A stretch of DNA of 64,000 bases. Source: Chrysomallon squamiferum. Taxonomy: Eukaryota > Mollusca > Gastropoda > Neomphalida > Peltospiridae. The stretch covers positions 30,874,438 through 30,938,437 of the forward strand of contig CM022670.1 in assembly GCA_012295275.1 (NCBI GenBank), given 5' to 3'. Positions 27,101 to 37,199 of this stretch are shown one piece after another. The notes under the pieces are model-generated. The model was not told the origin of the DNA and made no database searches. It saw nothing but the letters and a program-made list of their open reading frames with translations. The translations under genes and the position numbers were made by a program. Positions within the stretch are counted from its first letter, which is position 1; the number at the start of each line of letters is the position of its first letter.

Positions 27101-30100
27101 CTAATACATGTTCTTGTTTGGCTTTCAAAATATGCTAATTACATTTGTGGTTGCCTGCAAACTCCTTGTATATCCCAAAGGATACTCTCCAACAGTGCCA
27201 ACATTTACAAGTTTGTGTCTGAAAAGGTCATCAAGATGTGAAAGAATTGAATTCTGTGTCCTTCTTGAAGTGGCATTACTGTGTATTACCTTGAATGTAC
27301 TGGTCTAAACTCATCCATGGAATGCAGCAGACCAAGCTCTTAACAACATGAATGTTTGATGAAACAAGCAAATACTGTAGACATTTTATAAATGTTATTT
27401 GGACCAATCAGAACAAAGATAGTGGAATATTACAAAACATGTAGATGATTCAGAATAAATGATTATAAACTTAACTTGGAAACTATTTGACAGAAGTTTC
27501 TAGAATATAAACATTTCCAGTAATTTCCAGTTCTTGGTAATTATGTTTTCTTTCTTTTTTCTTTTTTTTATATTTGTTGTTTGTTGTTCCATTTTTCTAG
27601 CCTTTTTCTGATAAAATAATAATTCTAAAGCATTACATTAAAATTACATGGATTAAGCATGTACATTTATACAATTAAATGTCTTCTTAATAGTCCTCAA
27701 ATAAATAGAATTTAGGATATATGTACGTTAACTTTTTATTTAAATAAACCTACAAAATGCTACTTTAAAAGATTAAAATGAAAAAAAAAAAAATCAAATT
27801 TAAATTTACATAATTTAACCATAATTTCATATTATCTCTACTTATTTCTACAGCTAATTGATCTGTGTGCCATGAAGGAAAGCTTCATTAATTAGACACA
27901 CAGTTCAGATTCTCTGTTTATTTCTAAAATCTAGCAAAAACAAGCTTTGGGAATCTCATTATCTGGAAAATAAACCCCTTTACAGTTTCAACAGCTCTTT
28001 CCTCCAAAGAAAAAAAAATCAGGCTGCCAAATGATGTGAAATCAAAACACCTATAACTCACTGCTTGATTAAATATCATGTCCCACATTTAATCGATGAT
28101 ACAGCCTGACCCTTGGTTATATCTTTGTTGACCGGTCCATATTGATTAATGTTGGTCATTTCTAACTGGACTAAAGCTAATTTAGCAGGTGTTCAATCTC
28201 AAGTAACTCGACACATGGAATCTCTTAAGAGAAGTGGCTAAAGAAGAATACTCTAAAATTATATGCCTGTACTTTGTTGCTGTTTAGCCAGTAATTGTGT
28301 GAAGTATGATAACAGTTATCAGTAGATTCCAGAACAGTTCATTTTAACTCTCATTACAGATATATCTGTTTTTGCAAGAAACCCAGACAGTATAAATCTT
28401 TCAAATAGAAAATGTCTAAAAGGAATAATTATTTGTTCTAAAGATAGGATAACCAATAAAGGAAACAGTTATGAGTCTACAAAAAATATGCTGCAGTATT
28501 AATGTTATAAAGTACAGAACATGTATAGTTGTTTGTTTCAGTTAGAACAGAAAATAAATGATTCTATGAAAAGCCAGTCTTACTTACTGGAGATAAGTCC
28601 TACTTAATACATTAAGTTACCATCACTTTCCATTCCATAAATTCCTATCAAAGAACTATAACTTAGATGCTAAAAGTATTTCTTTCCACATAGACTGTAC
28701 TTTGAATACCTAACAGAATGCAATTAAAATAAATAAATAAATAAATATAAACAAATAAATAATAATAATAATAAAATAAAAAATCAGATGAAATTTAATT
28801 AAATGCAAAATTCCTTTTCATAACAGCAAAAAGAATATTTTGTTCTTATATTTTAGACAAGAATATTTAAAAAAAAACAGAAAATAAAGAGTGAGGATGA
28901 AGCCAGAGAATCCTATTCTGATGAATGTCAAACAAACTATATTAATACATGCATTTTATTCATCAAAAGAATGACATGGGCAACAACAATACAAATTTAA
29001 CACATGGTGAAAATTAAGATTCTTCAATTTGATGCTGCAAATGGTGGCAATTATTTATAAAAAACATACCATATTCTAGAAAAAATGTTTTTTAATTTCT
29101 TTTTTTTTTCTTTTTTTTTTCTTTTAGACAGAAAGAGAAAAGAAACAGTAAACTCTAATGAAGACTGGAGATGACAATGGAGTCTATAAGAACCAGCTTT
29201 CTGAGTGACATATTCCAGCTGATTAGTTTAATAACTGAAATCAGCACTGCCATTTTCATTATGAAGAAGCAAAAAGCAAATGAGCATAACTCAGGGGAAT
29301 CATGACACGATCAATGTGATATTTTGGATGCAGCACTAATAATGGAAAGGAAATGACTTTGTGATGAGAATGGGTTTCAGAACAAGCTCTCATCAGAGAG
29401 TAATTTATCCAACTATTCATTAAGCATTGAAAACACAGTCTCATTTTACTTTTTCACCTATGGTTGAGAGTGATAATCTCACAATTCTTAAAAATAAGCT
29501 TAATAAATTAAAAAATGTTTAAAAGCTGTATCTTTAGGGCTTGGTCTAAATTTCATTTCACTGATTACAATACGAGATAAATTTCACTGCTCAGTATACT
29601 CTACTGTCCAAAAAACTATTAATATATTTTACATTAAAATAAATTAAAGTAAACAATATTCTGAATAAATTATCAAAATATACAGTTTTTACACTCATGT
29701 CTTATTTTCTTTTAATTATAGTTGTGTCCAATTCAAAATATAGGACTATTTAAATAATGAAATGTTCATGTAATATTATTTCTTTACTTATTTTGTGATT
29801 ATTATATTTATAAAAAGTAAAATTATCTTTTGTGAGAGTTTTTATAATGACCCAGACAACAAAAAATATTAATGACATTACACAAAAGACACTTTAAATA
29901 CAAAAATCAACTGAAAGTTTACACCTTTAATACTGACGTAAAAGAGACACTTAACTGTGGTGTTAAAAACAAAATTGATGTTACAGATAAATAAATAATA
30001 TTCATATTTCTTAATTCTATCTACAAGTATAATGCTTTTTATTCTATTTATTTTGTATTACTTACTTACTTATTTATTTATTTATTTATTTATTTATTTT

Positions 30101-30764
30101 CCTTTATTTCCTTCACGCTGTTTTGCCTGTTACAAATGTAGAGAAATCAAAGTATTCTTAATAACAAATTAACAACATGAAATCAATACAACTAGTGTTT
30201 GCATGACATACAGCCATTAAAAAATCTTGCACAAACATAGTGTATCAACTTGGATTTATTTGAAATCATATTGCTTTTTTATTTTTTTTAGTGAATACAT
30301 TGGGTATGGAAAATGTACTGGTATAGTTCAAATCATAATATAACAAAAGTGATTTCATTTGGCGTATTGATATCCGCTTAATTTAAACATGAGAAAAAGC
30401 TACAGGATTTTATATGTGGTTATTAGTTTTCACACTTGAAAATGTAAAGTAAATATTTATATTTCAATACTTTGCAGAAATCTAATTATAGTTAAAAATG
30501 GAACCTGTTTGAACAGTTTCACAAAGCAAAATTTCAAAAAATGTTTTCTTTCAAAAATATTTGTTTCGTCTAATTATTATTATTATTATTATAAAACATC
30601 ACACGCTTCTCTCATCTATTCGGCTGTTGATTTGTGGACGTTTCTATTATGTTTAAAGATTCATGGAATCACTTAATTTCTTAACTCTTCCAATTCTTCA
30701 AATTAAATTTATTTCTTCAAGTCATGTAACTACCAAAATACTATCTTAAATAAGTAGAAAACAC

Positions 30765-30800
<36 letters not shown>

Positions 30801-30945
30801 CTAAAATTTTGACTGAGGCAAACTTACCTTGAAAGAAAGCTACAATTTTGTCAGGGTGTTGTGATGCGCACACCACCGCCAGGATGGTGAGGAAAATAAG
30901 AGCTATGGTGTAGACGAGACCAGGAATAGTTTTTGATGTCGCCAT
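8708..30945 (-). CDS. Secreted EGF/laminin-G domain protein (5' part of gene)
   Basis: Four minus-strand exons join with matching phases: 30945-30828, 12232-12113, 9673-9119 and 8909-8708, each bounded by GT and AG. Exons 1-3 all end in phase 1; exon 4 ends in phase 2, so the gene continues leftwards and the product is incomplete here (about 331 residues seen). The protein starts with a short polar N-terminus and a hydrophobic signal segment (about residues 9-28), then a six-cysteine EGF module, a long polar linker, a second EGF module and the start of a laminin G domain. This layout fits extracellular-matrix or cell-surface proteins of the agrin, perlecan, pikachurin or eyes-shut type; I cannot choose among them. 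Downstream laminin G exons were searched for by eye in 1-8700 and not found. The first intron is 18.6 kb and carries MITEs and repeats. Confidence 0.75.
9119..9673 (-). CDS. Polar linker plus second EGF exon of EGF/LamG gene
   Basis: A 555-bp exon, long for this gene, with acceptor TTTATTTCAG and donor GTATGT. The first 150 or so codons are rich in Asn, His, Asp, Gln, Ser and Thr with no cysteine, as in an extended, probably glycosylated or disordered spacer. The last part is a six-cysteine EGF module: CSGIACLNNGTC, then PQCNCPLGTSGIRC, with a possible N-glycosylation site (NGT). The module leads straight into the laminin G exon, an EGF-LamG pairing common in matrix proteoglycans. Confidence 0.85.
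9690..12090. other. Intron between EGF exons, AT-rich
   Basis: No coding exon recognised. It contains runs of TTTA and AAT, poly-A/T tracts, and an (AT)n microsatellite at 11845-11877. Confidence 0.6.
11845..11877. repeat. (AT)n microsatellite
   Basis: About 16 AT units within an intron of the EGF/laminin-G gene. Confidence 0.95.
12113..12232 (-). CDS. First EGF module exon of EGF/LamG gene
   Basis: A 120-bp exon, phase 1 at both ends, encoding one complete EGF-like module with six cysteines: HCKSPNKPCSHKC, then GYICYCQDGYKLNSDGFSC. The spacing and the GY.C.C..GY.L..DG..C signature are those of fibulin or LDL-receptor style EGF domains, but the D-x-D/N-E calcium motif at the start is missing, so calcium binding is doubtful. 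Symmetrical 1-1 phase lets the module be skipped or shuffled without breaking the frame. Confidence 0.85.
13219..13253. repeat. (AAAT)n microsatellite
   Basis: About eight to nine units of a TAAA/AAAT tetranucleotide. Confidence 0.95.
15082..15148. repeat. Long poly-A followed by AAT repeats
   Basis: An unbroken run of about 38 A is followed by TAATAATAATAATATTAAT and more AAT units. The form suggests the A-rich tail of an old plus-strand retroposon that has grown into a trinucleotide repeat, but I saw no retroposon body just upstream. Confidence 0.85.
16352..16389. repeat. (CA)n microsatellite
   Basis: CA repeat with CACGCACGCA interruptions. It creates a His/Thr-rich open frame on the plus strand that is not a gene. 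Confidence 0.95.
18216..18503 (-). other. Unrecognised 95-codon open frame in intron
   Basis: The minus strand keeps an open frame of 95 codons in a patch less AT-rich than its surroundings. Its C-terminal part (ETNTARVHLVSFLQQIISVG, then YGKSILQVNLSQKLKASVSS) looks more protein-like than typical chance frames nearby. I recognise no domain. It could be a relic of a mobile element, an alternative exon of the surrounding gene, or chance. No clear acceptor/donor pair in the right phase was established. Confidence 0.2.
18810..19059. mobile_element. hAT-type MITE with perfect 8-bp target duplication
   Basis: A 250-bp element begins CAGGGGTCAGCAACC and ends GGCCCCCTG, giving short imperfect inverted termini of the CAGGGG...CCCCTG kind typical of hAT elements. 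It is flanked on both sides by the same 8 bp, ATATAAAT (18802-18809 and 19060-19067), exactly the target-site duplication length of hAT transposition. There is no transposase, so it is non-autonomous. It sits in the first intron of the EGF/laminin-G gene. An internal GA/GT-rich stretch lies at 18968-19006. Confidence 0.9.
21094..21144. repeat. (ATT)n microsatellite
   Basis: ATT repeat with a short GTTGTT interruption. It encodes Asn or Ile/Tyr homopolymers in chance open frames on both strands. Confidence 0.95.
24117..24404 (+). repeat. 288-bp direct repeat, copy 1
   Basis: From ACTAAAAACTCATC to GATATATAAAC. The same 288 bp recur at 24814-25101 with no difference seen by eye. Copy 1 directly follows unit A, whereas copy 2 is separated from unit A' by about 260 bp. 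On the minus strand both copies contain a 40-codon frame (24345-24223 in copy 1) beginning MQMKKVLCLKLLIAMCSMG, which I do not recognise. Confidence 0.9.
24814..25101 (+). repeat. 288-bp direct repeat, copy 2
   Basis: Apparently identical to 24117-24404. Near-perfect identity in a neutral AT-rich intron points to a recent duplication, gene conversion, or an assembly artefact. Confidence 0.9.
25105..30760. other. Distal part of first intron, AT-rich
   Basis: Mostly low-complexity AT-rich sequence with AAAT/AAT repeats near 28727-28775 and TTTA repeats at 30065-30100. A patch at about 27840-28210 is less AT-rich and non-repetitive by eye. It could be conserved non-coding DNA, but nothing in the sequence alone proves it. 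No exon recognised. Confidence 0.4.
30765..30801. repeat. (AAT)n microsatellite beside exon 1 donor
   Basis: About 12 AAT units beginning 27 bp past the donor site of the signal-peptide exon of the EGF/laminin-G gene. Confidence 0.95.
30828..30945 (-). CDS. Signal-peptide exon of EGF/LamG gene
   Basis: Starts ATG at 30945 with MATSKTIPGLVYTIALIFL and runs through a hydrophobic core to VVCASQHP, where signal peptidase cleavage is plausible after the Ala-Ser region; it could also act as a signal anchor. It ends CAAG/GTAAGTTT in phase 1, matching the EGF exon at 12232-12113. The exon is markedly less AT-rich than its flanks, as expected for a real coding first exon. Its link to the distant EGF exon rests on phase and strand, with no transcript seen. 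Confidence 0.7.
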
Positions 30946-31128
30946 TTTCGTAAGCTACAACTTAATATAAATATCACACGAAATCGAAATGATGTTGTCC
31001 GTATAATTATTCACAAGAACGGTACATCCTCATTAAAAAAACAAAACAAAAAAACTATCAATTAATTACCAAGTAATCAAAAAACCCCAAAAGAAGCTTT
31101 ATGATTGTACTTTGCTAACGTCAAACGA

Positions 31129-31136
31129 GACGTCAC
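31129..31136. promoter_or_regulatory. CRE-like GACGTCAC in putative promoter
   Basis: A GACGTCAC motif lies about 185 bp upstream of the EGF/laminin-G start codon in a patch of raised GC (31110-31200) that could be the promoter. It resembles the CREB/ATF site TGACGTCA. Short motifs occur by chance, so this is tentative. Confidence 0.25.
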
Positions 31137-34100
31137 ATGCCTCCTTTCCGTTTTGACAGCAATAAGCAAATACGCACATCGCACCAATTCACTTGGGTAA
31201 GTCTATTAGGAATGTAAGGGGTGATAGGTTGAATATCTTGTCTTCATTTTTAATTATCATTAAACAGTTGTAGGCAAAGGCGCTTCATTGAAAACAAACA
31301 AACGTAACTATGATAATATTAATTATCTAAACAATCGATATTACTAAAATTTTCTTATTAAAATGCCTGGTTTGAGGGGAAAAATAAGCAGTTCCTTATG
31401 GGTTACAAAATTATAGGCATTACATGAAACAAGGGGACATAATTCAATCAAGCAGGTGGTTTTTTGATTACAGGAATGCTAACCGAATGAATGAAACAGT
31501 TGTAAAAACTGATTGTTCTTTTCGTCTGGAAATATTATTATTGAGAATATTATTTTGACTAACAAGAACTTTCTGAATATGTTTAGGTGTTTTAATCCTA
31601 ATATTAAAAGGCTGGAAGTGAGAAACAACTGTTGTTCTGATATCACTATTTTAAGTATTTATCATTCTAACCTAAATCCCATAACTCATAAGATATGTGA
31701 ATTCCATTCATTAGAATTATTAATATAAATGTTCTGTTTTTTTTCCAAACAATAACATGATTGGCAAATTATTTCATGTTATATTATCATTATATAATTT
31801 TAAAGTATAGTACCTTATTTATAAAAGAAGGATTTATAAGTGAGTATAGTTTTTGTTATTCTCTAAGACAACTGGGCAAGAAATGGGGTATATTTAAACC
31901 ATTACCAGTTCAGAGGTTTGGTGCATGTAGTAATTCAGAACTCAGAAACCTTGTTATACCACCAAGATGGTTACAACACTACAATTAGTTGAGCAACAAT
32001 GTCAGCACTATAAATAGGTTTGTGTGTGTGTGTGTGTGTACCTACATATATATATATTCATGTGCATGTATGTGTATGTCACTCTGTATATGTATACAGT
32101 GCATGTATTCTGTATATATAAGTATAAACGAAACATCCTAATTACAGATATATATTTGGTATACCATACACACAAAATATATGTTATTTTTACCATACAT
32201 GCCTAGCTAAATAATATAAATGGTAATAATATATCTCTAAAAGATATATAATTACTTCATTTACTGAGACATGCTGTTGTAAGATATATTAAAAAAGAGA
32301 CTTACATCTTACTTAATAAGCCACTCTCTAGTGATACTTATGTACTACTTGCATGTTCTGGGTCAATTTCCATGGAATAAGAAATAAATTATAATGTCAG
32401 GTTAACAAAAGGAAAGTCTAGATGTCAGAGACTGTATTTAAATACATTATTAGCATTATAGTAGATTCATAAACTTTCTAAGGCACAAACACATCAGAAA
32501 TTAAATTCTATTATTCAAATTATTTGTTCTGGGAGGAGGATGGCTTTTTCTTCTTTTCTTTTTTTTTAAGTAAACATTTAAACATATTTCTCTTAAAACT
32601 ATTAACAAATTTCCCTTAAAAAATGTTAATTAAAAATTTAACTGAAAAAATGCAAAGGTCTTTAATCAGAATTGAAAGATAAAGCTGGCACACACAAACA
32701 AAAAAAAAACACCAAACAAACATGATAATATTAATTAATATACTGTGTTTATTGTTCAGTCAAAGATTTGACATATCAATATAGGCAATATATAACACTA
32801 TAGCAGAAATTGGTTAAAGAACATTTTAGTTCTAAAATTATTAATAAAGCAATAATAATACCATGTACACAATGTATTACTACCATTTTACTTTGTATAA
32901 TGTATATTAAGTACTGGAAAATATGGTAAATATGTCATTTGTTATATTTTTAATCAATTTATTTATTTCATACTACAATATCGATTTTTTTTTTTTTTTT
33001 TTATTTGTTTAAAAATGTAATTGCAGACTGGAAAATTCACTACACTCAAAATAATATTGTAATTCACTAACAGATAATTAAAAACAGCATTTAATAGTAT
33101 TAATTAAATTTATATGGTATTTATAAGACATAATTAAAAATGATTTTAGTTTTCACATTAATTGTTATATATTATTTAAAATAAATAAACTGTATTCAAA
33201 ATCATCTTCATTGTAATCATAGTAATCCTAGAAAAATCTCAGATTCGTGTCTAAAAATACATCTTTTTTAAATACAACTACAGTTTAAATTTACTAGTTT
33301 GGATAAAATTTAAAAAATGGATTTAAAACATACATTTGCACAAGACTATTGTTGATGCAACTGATATTTTAAGAAAAGGCACATTTAAATGATAAAATGA
33401 ATAAACTGTGTTTAATACAAAATAGCACCAAGATGAAAATTAAACACAAAACATCTATTTTAATAAACGAAAGAGAATTTTAAACTAACAAATATAATTC
33501 ATGCTACATAATTATATACATATACAACATATATTAATATAAATGTTTTAGCAGTGTTAGTGACATAGGATTACTTGATAAATATATTTTCTACAAGACA
33601 AGACCATCACTATATATACGTAATGTTACAAATAAATAAATACAGAATTAAGAGAGAGATTTCAAACCTGTCGGACCCAGTTATGTATGTGTATATGATA
33701 GTGGAGTTAAAATAAATTGTTTTTGTTAATACAAATTTTGCTTATTCACTGAAAAATAACTAAGTAAGTAGATCAAGGTTTTCTGTATTTTACTTCAGTT
33801 CATAAAAGTAGATTTTATTACAAGTTTAATTACTAACTAATGAAACATATATATATATATATATATTTATATATTTATTTATTTAAGAAAGGAAAATATT
33901 TTCCTTTTGTCAATAACGGAGTAAAAATGTCTGGTGTAATTTTTAACAAAATTCTTTTATTAATAACATGAACAATTACAATTCCATTTTATAATAATAA
34001 TTGGATAATTCTTAAATCAAGAAATAATGATTTGTATTAAACCTCATTTAAAAATATGTATACTGAAACATTACACAGATGACCTAAAATTATTTTACTA

Positions 34101-35889
34101 ATTTTAAAATAATAATAATAATGAATAAATATAAAAACTTTTATTAATACTTTACAGTAATCAGATTAAATGTTAATCAGTCCTCCTTTATACATGATTT
34201 AACCCATTGGACCGAGCAAATAACTCTGTAATTAGTCTATTCTAAATCGGCATACAAATGAAAAGCTAAATTATGCTAAAAATTACATGTATCCATATAT
34301 ACAATATATATATTTTTTTTCATTTAAGTTTAAAATGTTTTTTTTTAAAAAGAGGCATAAAATAGTAATAAATACTTATATTTTTACTGTTATAATTTAC
34401 ATCATTATTTAATCAGTTCCAGATTTTGCAATATTTTACTTTTTCCCATTGTTTTCACCCATTATTCTTGTCATTTGAAATTACACTGCTAAGAATATTA
34501 TTTATTTTTTAATTAGAAAATGTTCTAAATAACACTTAAAGGACATTTAATTCATTGATTTATTTATTAATTAGGATAAAAATATGTAAATATTTTAAGA
34601 ATAAGAACTTTAATATAATAATAATAAGAAGAAGAAGAATAAAAATGATTATCACAATAACAATAATAATAATAATAGCTAAAAGTTTAAGTTTATGAGA
34701 CTGGAGATAAAACTAATTAAAAATATAAAAGAGATTCAGTCCTTTAAAAATTCTACTATAAAAACTAAAAGCTACTCTATACTAAACATTTTTCAATAAA
34801 TCATATGGTTTAATTCTACATATAAATTATTAATATTTTAAAATAAATGAAATACAGTAGCACTATTATGTTCTTCGTTAAAAACAAATCAAGTCTGCTT
34901 TACAAATTGTTCTAATAGCAAATATTTATATAAAATTGCATAAAGATTTATAATTTAATTTTAAAAAGTTTTAATAATAATATAAAAGATTTTAAAGTGT
35001 TCTGCAAATGTTTCTAAGATAACATTTAAAAATGCAACAGGACCAGTTATCTATATAATTAACACATATTCCTTGGATGTTACGATAATAATATAGTGTT
35101 CAAATAATTATTGTCTATATTTCTGAATAATTTTTAGACAATATTTAATAAAACAGTATATTATTAATTGCATTTTATTTTTAAGGCAATGTAAAGATGT
35201 TAAAAAGAGATCTCGTGAATCATTGCATATATATATTTAAATGCTCAGATATTAAAATAATATTAAAATATCTTTTGCAATATATGTCTAAGAGATTTTT
35301 TAATAATAAAATACATAAACTTTGAATGCATTTTGTTTAGACCACATAAAAATACAAAAATGATGTAATAATTATTGCTTATATTTCTAAGACAATGTTA
35401 AGAAATTAAAAATAACATTTCAGTTATCATTATATTTATTATAAAGTTTTTCCACTTTTTTTATAATAATGTATGATAGGAAGAGTTTTCTTTGTAGCTA
35501 CATATCCTTACATACTCTTTTGTCATAGCTAAAGTTACCCAAAGCAGTCAATGAGTATTTTTGTCTGATTTCGGTAACTGTGAAGTTCACCCAGTATAAA
35601 GAAGTTACATGTAAGTTTTTACATTCCAATATTTTTATTTATGCATTCATATCTATAAATATGAATCATATATTTATATAACTGTAAGGTACTTTTGAAG
35701 AATGACTCATTTATGCATGTTCTTTCTGCATATTTTGTTACATTGTTTTGTCTCTTCCAGATTTTAAAATATTGAAAATAAAAATAAATACATGCTTTAG
35801 TGAAAAAGGAAATACTTCACTGTTAACATTAGTTGATTATTCATAATAAATTCAGTCTGATAATATCCAGGATAATTTTGATTATAACC

Positions 35890-35990
35890 CAAATACACAC
35901 TGATTCATGGGGAGTTGTAGAGTGGGAGAGGAGCACTTGAATCATCTCCTGCTTTTTGACTAACCACTATGTTTTTCTTTATACATAAAC
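35890..35990 (-). repeat. Possible tRNA-derived SINE relic
   Basis: On the minus strand, CATAGTGGTTAGTCAAAAAG resembles a tRNA A-box region and GATGATTCAAGTGCTCC a B-box region, followed by TCTCCCACTCTACAACTCCC. The spacing and the GC-richer patch suggest a tRNA-derived SINE head. Unverified. Confidence 0.35.
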
Positions 35991-36184
35991 TCATTAGTTT
36001 CTTCTCAGTGATGATGTCCCCCTTTCTAATATCCTGATTCCAGCCCTTGCTATAGAAAAGCACAAGTTTTTTAACCTTAAGTAATAAAGTATTTTACCTA
36101 TGGATGAAATGTTTTATGCACCCAAATTTACAAATTAAGGCGAATTTTGTTTTAATAGCATTTATAAAGATATATCTCAGATTT

Positions 36185-36188
<4 letters not shown>

Positions 36189-36229
<41 letters not shown>
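36189..36229. repeat. (AAT)n microsatellite
   Basis: About 13 uninterrupted AAT units, 180 bp past the stop codon of the FRRS1-like gene. Confidence 0.95.
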
Positions 36230-36233
<4 letters not shown>

Positions 36234-36411
36234 TAATAAATTAATACAAAAGCTGAGTAAAAATTTGTTACTGCCAATAATATCATACAAAAATGTCAGA
36301 CTATTGGAGGTTTAGATTAGTTCTATATAGTTCTGTAAAAAGTGTATATTTCAAACTTTATGCAGACTGTACTGGCATAAGTAGTAAGTACTGAGAGTTG
36401 CTGGTTTTCAT

Positions 36412-37155
36412 TTATGACACTGCGATGATGATCACCATGATGAGAGTGATGACGGAGGTCACAATGACATGCAAGAACAACATGAATCTCTTGAATCGGC
36501 GGCCCTGAGAGAAAGAAGAAAGCAGTATTTATTTAGCATCCAAAGCATATGTCATGTTTTAATAATAGAAAGTTGTTGTTTTAACATTTAGTTGGCTTAT
36601 ATTGTTTTAATTAAAAATGAGAAATATTATCAGAGTCTTGATCATGGCTTCTGTAAGAGCCATTCTCAGCTGAGGACCAGTTAATATTTAGTACACTTTC
36701 ACAGGATGATTAAAATAAAATGGAAGAATGTTATGTATTTTATAGATCATTTAGTATTTTGTTACATTAAGTATAAACAAAAATGTACAAATATAAATAA
36801 CAAAAACTTAATAAAATAAAATGAGAGGAAATTCATTGCCACCACTTTCAGATTTTTTTTTTTTTACACTTTTCATAAACAGGGAAAGTATATGCAGGTT
36901 TTGATAAACAACTTGGGGAATAGACAGAAACAGAAAATAGAATTTGTATCTAATGAAGGTCTGAAGTGATTATTATTATCTACACAGAATAAGAATGAAA
37001 AGTAAAGAAAACTTACAGCTGGTTCAGGTTCAGGGATGTGAAGTTTTGGGTTTTCTTTTCTTTGCATTTCATACTTCTTTCTCCTTTCTGTGAAATTATA
37101 TAAATAATATAAAATAATATAAATATATTTTTATAATAAAATGCACAGATATATT

Positions 37156-37199
<44 letters not shown>

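Larger units (their letters stand above)
12233..30827 (-). other. 18.6 kb first intron of the EGF/LamG gene
   Basis: Between the signal-peptide exon and the first EGF exon. Phases match directly across it (phase 1 to phase 1), so no coding exon is required inside, though alternative exons are not excluded. It holds the hAT MITE at 18810-19059, the composite repeat at 23631-25101, several microsatellites and a few unrecognised open frames. Long first introns commonly hold enhancers; nothing in the sequence proves that here. Confidence 0.6.
31240..36400. other. Intergenic region, AT-rich
   Basis: Between the 5' end of the EGF/laminin-G gene and the 3' end of the FRRS1-like gene. It has GT and TA microsatellites near 32020-32060 and 33849-33866, an (AAT)n at 36189-36229, and a possible minus-strand SINE at 35890-35990. 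No exon-like segment recognised. Confidence 0.5.

Noticed and set aside
31761-31988. 75-codon plus-strand frame near the EGF/laminin-G promoter
   Set aside because: Unrecognised, with AT-driven composition and no splice or expression clue.
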